A stretch of DNA of 39,616 nucleotides from Anaerolineae bacterium. GTDB taxonomy: Bacteria; Chloroflexota; Anaerolineae; DTLA01. The stretch lies in the NCBI GenBank assembly GCA_029907165.1, contig JARYMK010000006.1:1-39616 (forward strand), given 5' to 3'. The position numbers were made by a program, and so were the translations under genes. This document shows positions 31,243 to 38,828 of this stretch, piece after piece. The number at the start of each line of letters is the position of its first letter. The stretch's first letter is position 1. The notes under the pieces are model-generated. The model did no database searches. It was not told the DNA's origin and saw only the letters and a program-made list of their open reading frames with translations.

Positions 31243-32106
31243 ATGACCTACATTCTTCCCGCTTCCGGCGGCATCAACCTGAGCGCGACCCTGCGCTGCG
31301 GGCAATCGTTCCAATGGCGTGCAGAACCCGACGGCGCTTGGCGGGGCGTCATCGGCGGCGCGGTGGTACGCGTCTGGCAGCAGGGCGACGCGCTGGCATG
31401 CGACACGTTGCTCCCGCCCGAGGCCGTGGCCGTCTACTTCCGCCTGGACGACCCGCTGGATGCCATTTACGCCACATTCCCGCCTGACCCCGCGCTGCAG
31501 CAGGCCGTGGAGGCGTACCGTGGCATGCGCCTCGTGCGCTATGAGGTGTGGGATGCGGTGCTGTCGTTCCTGTGCGCCACCAACGCCAACATTCCGCGGA
31601 TAGACAAGATGTTGGGCGCGCTGGCCGCCCGCTTCGGCGACCGCCTGGACGCCGATTTTCACGCCCTGCCGCGCCCGCACCAATTGGCCGGGTCTTCCGA
31701 AGGCGAGTTGCGCGCGCTGGGCCTGGGCTACCGCGCGGCCTACGTCCTGCAGGCGGCGCGGATGGTGGACTCGGGGCAGTTGGACCTGGGCGCGCTGGCG
31801 GCGATGGATTACGAGGCCTCCCATGTTCGCCTGCAGGCATTGCCGGGCGTGGGGCCGAAGGTGGCCGACTGCATCTGTCTGTTCTCCCTGGGTTGGTTGC
31901 AGGCGGTGCCGGTGGACGTGTGGGTGCGCCGCATCCTGTCGCAGCGCAAAGCGGGGCTGCGCTCGTACCGCGCCATGGCCGAGTTCGCCAGGGAGTGGCT
32001 GGGGCCATACGCGGGCTATGCGCAGCAGTACCTGTTCCACTACGAGCGCATGCGGAACGCGCCGCGCAGGGCGTGCGGTGTGTCCCCGGACTCGCGCGTT
32101 CGTTAG
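31243..32106 (+). CDS. ogg: OGG1-type 8-oxoguanine DNA glycosylase
   Basis: The roughly 287-residue protein has OGG1 layout: an N-terminal beta domain (NLSATLRCGQSFQWRAEPDG), AVLSFLCATNANIPRIDKML, and a helix-hairpin-helix LPGVGPKVADCICLFSLG with the catalytic Lys after GPK-V, then PVDVWVRRIL with the catalytic Asp. It excises 8-oxoguanine and cuts the strand by beta-elimination. MutY, encoded at 34972-36087, removes the mispaired A opposite the same lesion. ATG 31243 follows TAAGGTG; the track begins at a GTG inside that SD. Its 3' end overlaps the next gene by 4 bases. Confidence 0.92.
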   Translation: MTYILPASGGINLSATLRCGQSFQWRAEPDGAWRGVIGGAVVRVWQQGDALACDTLLPPEAVAVYFRLDDPLDAIYATFPPDPALQQAVEAYRGMRLVRYEVWDAVLSFLCATNANIPRIDKMLGALAARFGDRLDADFHALPRPHQLAGSSEGELRALGLGYRAAYVLQAARMVDSGQLDLGALAAMDYEASHVRLQALPGVGPKVADCICLFSLGWLQAVPVDVWVRRILSQRKAGLRSYRAMAEFAREWLGPYAGYAQQYLFHYERMRNAPRRACGVSPDSRVR

Positions 32107-32522
32107 CCCAGCGGGGCCAGGGCAATGAGGATGTACATGCCGACGGCCAGGAGGAGCAGGGAAGCGGCGACCCAGACAATGATGCGCCGGTGGCTCATGC
32201 CGAGAGCGGCCAGCCCGGCCGTTACAGCATACGCGCCCAGCACGACGACGGCGATGGGAATGCCGAATACGCCATAGCGGTTCATGAAATAGTGTACGCG
32301 CTCGGTGCGCACGCGGGCAAGATGGCGCATCAGTTCGGGGCGCTTCTCCGCGTGAGAGCACGCCTTGAGGATGGCCAGCACGCCACCGAACTGTCCGGCG
32401 GTGGACAGGCCGATGGCCGCCGGAAGGCCCAGCCCCATTGCCAAGCCCGTTGTGGAGGGGAACCAGATGCCGCCCCAGGGGGCCGCACCCAGCAGGACAA
32501 CCACGAGCAACTTCGTGATCAT
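32103..32522 (-). CDS. small multi-TM membrane protein (small multidrug-export-like)
   Basis: The 139-residue protein has about four hydrophobic segments with a basic loop (AEKRPELMRHLARVRTERVH). NRYGVFGIPIAVVVLGAY and GMSHRRIIVWVAASLLLL resemble the small multidrug export (Pfam Sm_multidrug_ex) group, though the match is only by eye. Export function is therefore tentative. A GGGG-type SD precedes the ATG, and a possible promoter TGTACA-17-TATACT lies at 32559-32587. Confidence 0.75.
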   Translation of the reverse strand: MITKLLVVVLLGAAPWGGIWFPSTTGLAMGLGLPAAIGLSTAGQFGGVLAILKACSHAEKRPELMRHLARVRTERVHYFMNRYGVFGIPIAVVVLGAYAVTAGLAALGMSHRRIIVWVAASLLLLAVGMYILIALAPLG

Positions 32523-32558
32523 GGGCCTACCCCGCGCGTCGGTCTATCGGGCACGCAT

Positions 32559-32587
32559 AGTATAGCACAAGATTCCGATTTTGTACA
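32559..32587 (-). promoter_or_regulatory. possible promoter of the small membrane protein gene
   Basis: On the minus strand, TGTACA (32582-32587) and TATACT (32559-32564) are 17 bases apart, 37 bases upstream of the ATG. Confidence 0.45.
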
Positions 32588-32691
32588 GGGGGTTGCGAGA
32601 AAAAACGCTGCATGATGCGTGCCAGGGCTTCTCACAGAGGCAGGCGCAACCGGGCAACGTGCATGAGTGGTTGCCGCGCACTTGGCCCCGA

Positions 32692-32720
32692 TTGACACGG
32701 CGCGCCAAGCCGACTAGACT
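32692..32720 (+). promoter_or_regulatory. promoter of the two-gene GT4 operon
   Basis: A perfect TTGACA (32692-32697) and TAGACT (32715-32720) with a 17-base spacer end 21 bases before the ATG of the first glycosyltransferase. Confidence 0.75.
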
Positions 32721-32741
32721 TCTGCTCGCTGGAGCATAGCC

Positions 32742-33857
32742 ATGCGAATCGCCATAGACGGCAGGTACGTCCAAGACCACTTCCCCGGCATCGGCCGCTA
32801 TACGTACAACCTGGTGCGGGCGCTGTCCGCGCTGGGCGAGAGCGCCGAGTGGCTCGTCATCACCAACCCGCGCCTGCCCAACACGCGCTACGACCTGGCC
32901 GCTCTCGCAGCGCAGCCGGGGGTGCGGCTGGTGGCGTGCGACGTGGGCACCTTCTCGCTCCAGGAGCAGACGACGCTCCCGCGCGAGGTCGCTCGGCTCG
33001 GCGTTTCGCTTCTCCATTCGCCCTACTACGTCAAACCGTATCGCCTGCCTGTGCCGTCGGTGCTCACGTACTACGATGTCATCGGGCTGGTGTACCCGAA
33101 CGCACTGCCATCGGCGCGGGCGAGGGCCTTGTTCCGCCTGCTCTCCTGGTTGGCGCTGGCCGGGGCGGACAAGGTGATTCTCCTGTCCAGGTCAGCGCAA
33201 CGAGACGTGATGCGTCACTTCCGCGTGGCCGAGGCGAGGACCACCGTCATCTACCCGGCTGCCGATCCACAGTTCCAGCCCCAGCCTGCCGACGTCGTGG
33301 AGCGCGTGCGGCAGAAATATGGCCTAGAAGGGCCTTATGTGCTCTATGTGGGCATCAACAAGCCGCACAAGAACGTGGAGACGCTGGTAGAGGCCTGGGC
33401 CAGGGCCAAGCCGCAGGCCATGCTCGTCCTAGCGGGCCGCGAAGACCCGCGCTACCCGCAGGCGCGACAGCGCGTCGCGGCGCTGGGGATGGAGCGTCGC
33501 GTGCGGTTCCTGGGCGACGTGCCGGAGGCCGACCTGCCCGCGCTGTACTCGGGCGCGGCGCTGTTCGCCTTTCCGTCGCGGTACGAGGGGTTCGGCCTGC
33601 CCGTGCTGGAGGCGATGGCGTGCGGCGCGCCGGTGGTCTCGTCCGACGCCGCCAGTCTGCCGGAGGTAGTCGGTGATGCCGGCCCGCTGCTCTCGCCCGC
33701 AGACGTGGAGGCGTGGGCCGACGCACTGGTGCGCCTTCTGGGCAATCCCGCGACGCTGGAGGCCATGCGCGGGCGCAGCCTGGCGCGGGCGGCGGAGTTC
33801 TCGTGGGAGAAGGCCGCGCGGGACACAATGGCGGTGTATCGGGAGGTGGCTTCATGA
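32742..33857 (+). CDS. GT4-family glycosyltransferase (mannosyltransferase-like)
   Basis: The 371-residue GT-B enzyme starts MRIAIDGRYVQDHFPGIGRY, the typical mannosyltransferase opening. YVLYVGINKPHKNVETLVEA, LVLAGREDPRY, VRFLGDVPEADLPALYSGA and the EX7E motif YEGFGLPVLEAMACGAPVV follow. It probably adds a mannose-like residue to a glycolipid or surface polymer. GGAG stands 7 bases before the ATG. The downstream GT4 gene overlaps it by ATGA. Confidence 0.93.
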   Translation: MRIAIDGRYVQDHFPGIGRYTYNLVRALSALGESAEWLVITNPRLPNTRYDLAALAAQPGVRLVACDVGTFSLQEQTTLPREVARLGVSLLHSPYYVKPYRLPVPSVLTYYDVIGLVYPNALPSARARALFRLLSWLALAGADKVILLSRSAQRDVMRHFRVAEARTTVIYPAADPQFQPQPADVVERVRQKYGLEGPYVLYVGINKPHKNVETLVEAWARAKPQAMLVLAGREDPRYPQARQRVAALGMERRVRFLGDVPEADLPALYSGAALFAFPSRYEGFGLPVLEAMACGAPVVSSDAASLPEVVGDAGPLLSPADVEAWADALVRLLGNPATLEAMRGRSLARAAEFSWEKAARDTMAVYREVAS

Positions 33858-34975
33858 GCGCACCCATCCGCGTGCTCCACGTGTACAAGGACTACTGGCC
33901 CGTGATGGGCGGGATTGAGAATCACGTGAAACTCCTGGCCGAGCGGCAGGCGGCCCTGGGCTTGGACGTAACAGTGCTGGTTACCAGTCGCACCCGCCGC
34001 ACGGAGGAAGTCCGCCTCAACGGGGTTCGGCTGATCCGGGCGGCGCGGCTCGCCACGGTCGCATCCACGCCCATCAGCCCCATGCTGTTCGCCTGGATGC
34101 GCCGCCTGCGCCCCAACATCGCGCACCTGCAATTCCCGTATCCGGTGGGCGAGGTGGCGAATCTCCTGGTGGGGCGCGCGGCCCGCACCGTCATCTCGTA
34201 CCAGTCAGACGTGGTGCGGCAGAAGGGCTGGCTGCGCTTGTACCGCCCCGTGCTGTGGCGGGTGCTGCAGGATGCCGACTGCCTCATCGCCAGCACGCCG
34301 AACTACGTAGAGTCGTCGCCCTATCTCAGCCGCCTGCGCCACAAGGTGGAGGTGATTCCGCTGGGCATAGACCCGAAGCCGTTTCTGCGCGAGTCGCCCG
34401 CGGCGAGCGAACTCCGCGCCCGATACGGTGGTCCGATTCTGCTGTTCGTGGGGCGGCTACGGTACTACAAGGGGCTGGACTGGCTCATCCGCGCCATGCT
34501 GCGCATCCCGGCCACGCTTCTGGTAGTGGGAACCGGCCCCATGGAGGCGGCCTGGCGGCAACTGGCGGCCGACGTGGGCGTGGCCGACAGGGTTGTGTTC
34601 GTGGGCGACGCGCCCGACGAGGATTTGCCGGCTTACTACCAGGCGTGCGACGTATTCGTGCTGCCCGCGTCCGAGCGCTCGGAGGCCTACGGCCTGGTGC
34701 AGTTGGAGGCGATGGCGTCGGCGCGGCCGGTGGTTTGCACCGAACTAGGCACGGGTACGTCCTATGTCAACCGGCACGGCGAGACGGGCCTGGTGGTGCC
34801 GCCGCGGGATGCCGACGCCCTGGCCGACGCTTGCAATCGCCTCATCGCCGACGCCAACCTACGGCGGGAGATGGGGACACAGGGGCGCGCGCGGGTCCTG
34901 GCCGAGTTCACCGCCGAGCGGATGGTGGCGCGCATCGTGGCGCTGTACGAGCGGCTTCTGGGGGAGCGCGCCTAG
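33854..34975 (+). CDS. GT4-family glycosyltransferase
   Basis: The 373-residue GT-B protein begins IRVLHVYKDYWPVMGGIENH and continues with PILLFVGRLRYYKGLDWLIRA, LLVVGTGPMEAAW, VVFVGDAPDEDLPAYYQACD and the donor motif SEAYGLVQLEAMASARPVV. ATG 33854 overlaps the previous stop (ATGA) with GGGAGG upstream; the tracked start 33713 lies inside that gene. Together the two enzymes probably extend the same glycan. Its 3' end overlaps the convergent mutY by 4 bases. Confidence 0.93.
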   Translation: MSAPIRVLHVYKDYWPVMGGIENHVKLLAERQAALGLDVTVLVTSRTRRTEEVRLNGVRLIRAARLATVASTPISPMLFAWMRRLRPNIAHLQFPYPVGEVANLLVGRAARTVISYQSDVVRQKGWLRLYRPVLWRVLQDADCLIASTPNYVESSPYLSRLRHKVEVIPLGIDPKPFLRESPAASELRARYGGPILLFVGRLRYYKGLDWLIRAMLRIPATLLVVGTGPMEAAWRQLAADVGVADRVVFVGDAPDEDLPAYYQACDVFVLPASERSEAYGLVQLEAMASARPVVCTELGTGTSYVNRHGETGLVVPPRDADALADACNRLIADANLRREMGTQGRARVLAEFTAERMVARIVALYERLLGERA

Positions 34976-36087
34976 CGGGGAGAGGCGTCCTGCGACGCCT
35001 GGCGCAGCGCGTCCAGGATGCGCAAGTCGGCCGCCGAGAACGCCACCGACTCCGCCTCGTCCAGCCGAATCCATCGCCACGCTGCGCAATCCAGGGCCTG
35101 CGGTTCGGGTTCGCCAGGCTCAAGCCACGCATGGAAAGCGTGCAGCGTGATGCGGAAGTGGGTGTAGGCGTGCCTGACCACCGTCAGCCGCTTGCCGACG
35201 CGGATGCGAACGCCCAGTTCTTCCCGAATCTCGCGTGTCAGGCAGTCTTCCAGCGATTCGCCGGGTTCCACCTTGCCGCCGGGAAACTCCCACAGGCCAC
35301 CCAGAAGCCCTTCGGCGTTGCGGCGGGCAATGAGGAACACGCCGGGTTCGCGCCAGATGACGGCGGCGGTAACGTCGTAGTGGGGCGTCTGCTTGCGGGC
35401 CGCGCGCGGGGGGAACAGGGCCTGCGAGCCTTGCGCGTAGGCGACGCAGGCGAACGCCCACGGACACTGCTGACATAGGGGATTGCGAGGCGTGCAGACC
35501 GTCGCCCCCAGTTCCATGAGGGCCTCGTTAAACGCGCCGGCACAGCCGGTCGGCAACAGTGCCCGCGCCAACTCCCACAGCGCGCCGTCCAGACGCGCCC
35601 TGCTGGATTCGGCGACCGCGAAGACGCGGCTCAAGACCCGACGGATGTTGCCGTCCAGCGCAGGCTCGTCGCGGCCAAAGGCGATGCTCAGGATAGCGCC
35701 CGCCGTGTAGCGCCCCACGCCGGGGAGGCGGCGCAGCGCTTCGGCGTCGTCGGGCACGCGGCCCTTGTGCGCCGCCACGATTTCCTGGGCAGCCCTGTGC
35801 AGGTTGCGCGCCCGCGCGTAGTAGCCCAGCCCCTCCCACGCTTTGAGCACGTTATCCAGCGGCGTGCGGGCCAGCGTCTGCACATCGGGGAACAGGCGCA
35901 TCCACCGCTCAAAGTAGGGCACGACGGTTTCCACCCGCGTCTGCTGGAGCATGACCTCGGAGATCCACACGCGGTAAGGGTCGCGGGGTGTGGTGCGCCA
36001 CGGCAGCGGGCGCAGATGACCAGCGGCCCAGTCCAGGAGCGCGCTTTGGAGTTCCGCGTACTGTGCGGGCGGTGGAGTTTGTTCCAT
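34972..36087 (-). CDS. mutY: A/G-specific adenine glycosylase MutY with Nudix domain
   Basis: The 371-residue protein excises A mispaired with 8-oxoG. LPWRTTPRDPYRVWISEVML with the catalytic Glu, LQQTRVETVVPYFERWM, the HhH LPGVGRYTAGAILSIAFG, the catalytic Asp in LDGNIRRVLSRVFA and the Fe-S motif CTPRNPLCQQCPWAFAC (CX6CX2CX5C) are all present. The C-terminal domain has a full Nudix box (GGKVEPGESLEDCLTREIRE), where E. coli MutY has a degenerate one, so it may also hydrolyse a nucleotide. ATG 36087 has no strong SD. TTG 36141 is the tracked alternative and overlaps the HEAT gene end. Confidence 0.94.
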   Translation of the reverse strand: MEQTPPPAQYAELQSALLDWAAGHLRPLPWRTTPRDPYRVWISEVMLQQTRVETVVPYFERWMRLFPDVQTLARTPLDNVLKAWEGLGYYARARNLHRAAQEIVAAHKGRVPDDAEALRRLPGVGRYTAGAILSIAFGRDEPALDGNIRRVLSRVFAVAESSRARLDGALWELARALLPTGCAGAFNEALMELGATVCTPRNPLCQQCPWAFACVAYAQGSQALFPPRAARKQTPHYDVTAAVIWREPGVFLIARRNAEGLLGGLWEFPGGKVEPGESLEDCLTREIREELGVRIRVGKRLTVVRHAYTHFRITLHAFHAWLEPGEPEPQALDCAAWRWIRLDEAESVAFSAADLRILDALRQASQDASPR

Positions 36088-36127
36088 CTTCGCGCAAGGC
36101 TCCCGCCGGCGTCGGCAGGGCAGTGCC

Positions 36128-36775
36128 CTAGTCGCGGCCAAGCACGGTGCTGCGGCCGTTGTCGGCGGTGGCGCGATTGATTTCCATGACCTCCACGGTG
36201 CAGTCCAGGCACCACGCGGGACCGTCGCCCGGGCGAATCAGAGGCGCGCCGCACCGCAGGCACCGCAGCACCTCGCCGGTTTCAGCCAACAGGTCGTTGA
36301 CCAGTTTCCAGTCCACGTCGCGACGCAGGTTGAATCGCTCTTTCACACCATCCTTCGGCGCGGCACCAGCGACTTCCAGGGCGGCCAAATAGGCGGCGTA
36401 CCGCACGACGCGGTCTTCCTCAGGGTCGCGCAGCGTCTCCAGCAACTGGCGCAGGGCGCCCTTGTCGCGGGTGCGCGCCAAGAGAGCGCCCAGAGCGCGC
36501 GCCGCTGTGGCCCCGACGTGGGCACTGGTATCGTAGCGAAGCACGTACTCGCACAGAGGCCGGTAGTCGGCGATACGCCAGCGTATGGCCAGCACCTCCA
36601 GGGCAGCCGCCCGCACCTCTGGCGAGTTGTGCAGCACCAAATCCTCAATATCCTCATCCGCTTCGGTCAAGAAGCCGTCGGCGAAGCACCGCAAGACGGC
36701 GGGGATGTCCGCATCGTCAATGCGCCCCTCGCGCAAATCGTCCAGCAATTCATGTAGCGATAGCCGTTCACCCAT
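36128..36775 (-). CDS. HEAT-repeat protein with C-terminal zinc ribbon
   Basis: The 215-residue protein is helical: LSLHELLDDLREGRIDDADI, then HEAT-like repeats (HNSPEVRAAALEVLAIRWRI, YDTSAHVGATAARALGALLA). It ends with two cysteine pairs (CLRCGAPLI, CLDCTVEVME) that should bind zinc. It probably is a protein-interaction scaffold; the partner is unknown. A promoter (TTCGCC-17-TATAAT) lies upstream with a palindrome just after the -10. It ends 41 bases before the mutY start, so it may share a transcript with mutY. Confidence 0.8.
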   Translation of the reverse strand: MGERLSLHELLDDLREGRIDDADIPAVLRCFADGFLTEADEDIEDLVLHNSPEVRAAALEVLAIRWRIADYRPLCEYVLRYDTSAHVGATAARALGALLARTRDKGALRQLLETLRDPEEDRVVRYAAYLAALEVAGAAPKDGVKERFNLRRDVDWKLVNDLLAETGEVLRCLRCGAPLIRPGDGPAWCLDCTVEVMEINRATADNGRSTVLGRD

Positions 36776-36805
36776 GGGTGATTCCCAAAGACCTCATTTC
36801 CCCAA

Positions 36806-36824
36806 TCTCGTGCCGTGCACGAGA
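36806..36824. promoter_or_regulatory. palindromic operator candidate 1
   Basis: TCTCGTGC-CGT-GCACGAGA is a perfect 8-bp inverted repeat with a 3-base centre. It lies directly after the minus-strand -10 (36829-36834), i.e. over the expected start of transcription of the HEAT gene. Confidence 0.6.
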
Positions 36825-36828
36825 CGCG

Positions 36829-36857
36829 ATTATACGCAAAACGGGGATTTTGGCGAA
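36829..36857 (-). promoter_or_regulatory. promoter of the HEAT/zinc-ribbon gene
   Basis: On the minus strand, TTCGCC (36852-36857) and a perfect TATAAT (36829-36834) have a 17-base spacer, 53 bases before the ATG. Confidence 0.6.
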
Positions 36858-36955
36858 TGGGCTCGTTTCGGAATTCGGTTCCCGGGTCTGCCGGCGGCTA
36901 TCGGGATTTCTCTAACCCCCAAGGCACCTGAGCAAAGCACGAGTATAGAACATCT

Positions 36956-36974
36956 TCTCGTGCGCGGCACGAGG
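36956..36974. promoter_or_regulatory. palindromic operator candidate 2
   Basis: CTCGTGC-GCG-GCACGAG is a perfect 7-bp inverted repeat and the second copy of the palindrome at 36806-36824. A further GCACGAG at 36937-36943 can also pair with its left arm. Confidence 0.55.
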
Positions 36975-37032
36975 AAAGCCCCGCACCGGGCTTACCAGCA
37001 CGCGATGAACCCGCGTCGCGGCCAGGCGAAAT

Positions 37033-37061
37033 TTGAAAAGACGGATGACAAGTGGTATCAT
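37033..37061 (+). promoter_or_regulatory. promoter of the frame-split small gene
   Basis: TTGAAA (37033-37038) and TATCAT (37056-37061) with a 17-base spacer would give a leader of about 180 bases before the ATG at 37251. Confidence 0.55.
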
Positions 37062-37250
37062 ATAGCCACAGACGGAACATCTCAACCGAATAACCTGTAC
37101 GGATTGTTTGTCCTCTTTGTTGTCCTCGCGGGAGGACGCGCCTGCGCAATGTTCCTCCCCAACAACCTCATAGCGAAGTGCCCGGTCAAGGCGTTGTCAG
37201 AAGTCCTTCTTATCCGCTGTCCAAACAAGAACAGAAAGGAGAAGCGACGA

Positions 37251-37615
37251 ATGAATCCGACAATCGCCAGGCTGCGCATGAGAATCTTCCGGCGGCAATG
37301 TGTCTCGTGGGATGGCGAAACGTTCACCATCGCCTTCCCGGGGTACGCCCACGTTCCCGAGATCAAGCAGCGGGCCGTCATTCCGCTGTGCTTTGAGGCC
37401 TGATAGAAGACCTCGGGTCGGAGGGCAAGGCCCAGTGGCACTACAACCGAATCCGAATCAAGCCCGAGAAGCCCCTGACCAAAGAGGCCCACGACAGGTT
37501 CGCACGGGCGGCGAACAGTATGTGCAGGGCGTTCCTGAACAGGGAATTCTGGATGGGCATCGTCTTGGGGACCATCGTAGAGCGGAACCTGGGCGGCGAC
37601 GAAGAGGAGGAGTGA
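37251..37615 (+). pseudogene. small gene split by a -1 frame change, unknown function
   Basis: An ATG with AAAGGAG upstream opens 50 codons (MNPTIARLRMRIFRRQCVSW, ending AVIPLCFEA) that stop at 37401-37403 with tandem stops. One base back, another frame runs 71 codons to a stop at 37613-37615 (LIEDLGSEGKAQWHYNRIRI, then FLNREFWMGIVLGTIVERNL, acidic end GGDEEEE). Joined they read as one plausible protein of about 122 residues. The second frame has no usual start codon near its beginning. No slippery heptamer is seen at the junction, so a one-base deletion (or a sequencing error) is the simplest reading. I do not recognise a family. Confidence 0.5.
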
Positions 37616-37651
37616 GCCGGCCCAGACGACAACCCCGAAAGGTGCGTGGCA

Positions 37652-37683
37652 GATGGGGGAGGGATGCGCATCCCTCCCCCATC
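37652..37683. terminator. perfect 16-bp palindrome, probable bidirectional terminator
   Basis: GATGGGGGAGGGATGC and GCATCCCTCCCCCATC are perfectly complementary and adjacent. The element lies between the frame-split gene (plus) and the PIG-L gene (minus), as expected for a shared terminator. There is no long T run, only GCTGTTT on the plus side. Confidence 0.55.
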
Positions 37684-37703
37684 GCTGTTTCGCAGCAGCG
37701 TCG

Positions 37704-38492
37704 CTATGAGTCCCCGGCGCTCGCCCGCAGCCAGTACTGCTCGGCGGGGAAGCCGCCCCCCATGCGGAGCGCGTGGTCTCTCACGTGGCGGCGCATGTCG
37801 GCCTCATCCTGCCAGAAGATGGGGATTTGCGAGCGGTAGCGGGCAATGGCATCGCACTTGGCAGCCACATCCTCCTCCGCGAGGCGCACAATCTGCGGCT
37901 GCAACGCCCCTAGCGGCGACTGCGCTACCGCCTGGCGCACCGCGTCCTGATCCTCGGCGTACGGATAGTCTTCGTACCAAACCACATCTAGGCCGTCGCG
38001 CGCCACCAGCTGCAGCACAGCCGCCTGAACCACCTGGTGATCCACATGGTAGCCCGCCGCCAGCATGGCGTACACCCTTGGGCGCCCCGCATTGCGCCAG
38101 AACCGCCGCATCTCGGACGCGAGTGCCCGCACCTTGACGGGGTCGTTGCGGCTGATGCCCCCGAAGATGGCGTCGCGGTTGGGATATACCGGCTGCCCGG
38201 TGCGCGTGTGCAGGCGGTAAATGGCGTCCTCGTAGGCCCAGTGGATGGGATGGGCGCCCAGTATGGCCAGCGCCTCGCGATCCTCATGGCGGCGCAGGGC
38301 GATGGCATCGCCATGCGCGCCCCAACGCGCCTCCAGGGCGCGGGCGAACGGCGAGCGCACGTCGGTCTGCGCGCTGCCCGCGAAGATGGTGAGCACGCCT
38401 ACCGACAGCCCCGCGCGCGCCTGCTGATGAATAAGCCCCCCGCAGGATAGCGCGGCATCGTCCAGGTGTGGCGAGAGATAGAGAACGTCCAT
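37704..38492 (-). CDS. PIG-L/LmbE-family N-deacetylase
   Basis: The 262-residue protein starts VLYLSPHLDDAALSCGGLIH, where HxDD binds zinc in the PIG-L family. RRHEDREALAILGAH, AGYHVDHQVV (second metal His region) and WYEDYPYAE follow. Members deacetylate N-acetylglucosaminyl lipids, bacillithiol or mycothiol precursors, or antibiotic sugars. ATG 38492 follows GAGGAGG. The tracked start at 38729 adds 79 residues read from dispersed repeats and is spurious. Confidence 0.92.
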   Translation of the reverse strand: MDVLYLSPHLDDAALSCGGLIHQQARAGLSVGVLTIFAGSAQTDVRSPFARALEARWGAHGDAIALRRHEDREALAILGAHPIHWAYEDAIYRLHTRTGQPVYPNRDAIFGGISRNDPVKVRALASEMRRFWRNAGRPRVYAMLAAGYHVDHQVVQAAVLQLVARDGLDVVWYEDYPYAEDQDAVRQAVAQSPLGALQPQIVRLAEEDVAAKCDAIARYRSQIPIFWQDEADMRRHVRDHALRMGGGFPAEQYWLRASAGDS

Positions 38493-38583
38493 GTGGCCTC
38501 CTCGCAGGAATTCGCCCAAGGGGCACCAACCCCCTGGCGGGAAACGAGATGGCTGCAATGCTTCGGCTGCAAAGGCAATCAGA

Positions 38584-38607
38584 GCACCGCAGAGACGCGG
38601 AGAACGG
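38584..38607. repeat. dispersed CGCAGAG-type repeat, left arm
   Basis: CACCGCAGAGACGCGGAGAA is a single arm of the family; its inverted partner is at 38797-38828. Confidence 0.65.
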
Positions 38608-38647
38608 ATAGGACGCCAGTATTTGACCACAGGGATTCCTGATGGCG

Positions 38648-38682
38648 TGTCATTGCGATGGCGCAGCGCCCGAAGCAATCCC
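38648..38682. repeat. dispersed CATTGCGA-type repeat
   Basis: TGTCATTGCGATGGCGCAGC then GCCCGAAGCAATCCC has the pattern CATTGCGA, GC hairpin, CGAAGCAATC that is common as a dispersed bacterial repeat. Confidence 0.6.
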
Positions 38683-38689
38683 GGCAGCC

Positions 38690-38724
38690 TGTCATTCTGA
38701 GGCGCGGGGCGCCGAAGAATCCCC
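38690..38724. repeat. dispersed CATTCTGAG-type repeat
   Basis: TGTCATTCTGAGGCGCGGGG then CGCCGAAGAATCCCC is the sister form of the previous unit and matches the copy at 12223-12258. Confidence 0.6.
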
Positions 38725-38731
38725 GTCAACC

Positions 38732-38755
38732 GACATGCTTCGCTTGCAATGACAA
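38732..38755. repeat. partial inverted CATTGCGA-type repeat
   Basis: GACATGCTTCGCTTGCAATG then ACAA reads on the minus strand as TTGTCATTGCAAGCGAAGCA, a truncated inverted copy. Confidence 0.5.
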
Positions 38756-38796
38756 CGGATGATTCTCTCTGTGGTCAACCTCTAGGAATCTTGGGG

Positions 38797-38828
38797 CTTC
38801 TCCGTGCACTCTGCGTCTCTGCGGTGAG
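38797..38828. repeat. dispersed CGCAGAG-type repeat, right arm
   Basis: TTCTCCGTGCACTCTGCGTC then TCTGCGGTGA is the inverted arm of the family. It ends 6 bases before the stop codon of the YifB-like gene. Confidence 0.65.

Larger units (their letters stand above)
36776..37250. other. 475-base gap with two matched palindromes, divergent promoters and a leader hairpin
   Basis: I see no convincing gene here. It holds the minus promoter of the HEAT gene and two copies of CTCGTGC-NNN-GCACGAG 150 bases apart. It also holds a third GCACGAG half site at 36937-36943, a plus promoter at 37033-37061, and a long leader with the hairpin GTCCTC-GCGG-GAGGAC (37122-37137). The right half looks lower in GC than its surroundings. 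Confidence 0.6.

Noticed and set aside
30619-32361. 580-residue minus-strand ORF
   Set aside because: Only its last 153 codons encode a recognisable protein (TadA). The rest is antisense to the OGG1-like gene and runs through a dispersed repeat.
33926-33945. Second parS-like site (AATCACGTGAAACT)
   Set aside because: Only one half matches; there are four mismatches to the consensus and it lies inside a coding region.
36585-37403. 272-residue plus ORF spanning the HEAT gene and the gap
   Set aside because: Its first half is antisense to the HEAT gene; only the last 50 codons, with their own SD and promoter, look real.
38493-38729. 79-residue N-terminal extension of the PIG-L protein
   Set aside because: It is translated from dispersed repeats, and a good SD stands before the ATG at 38492.
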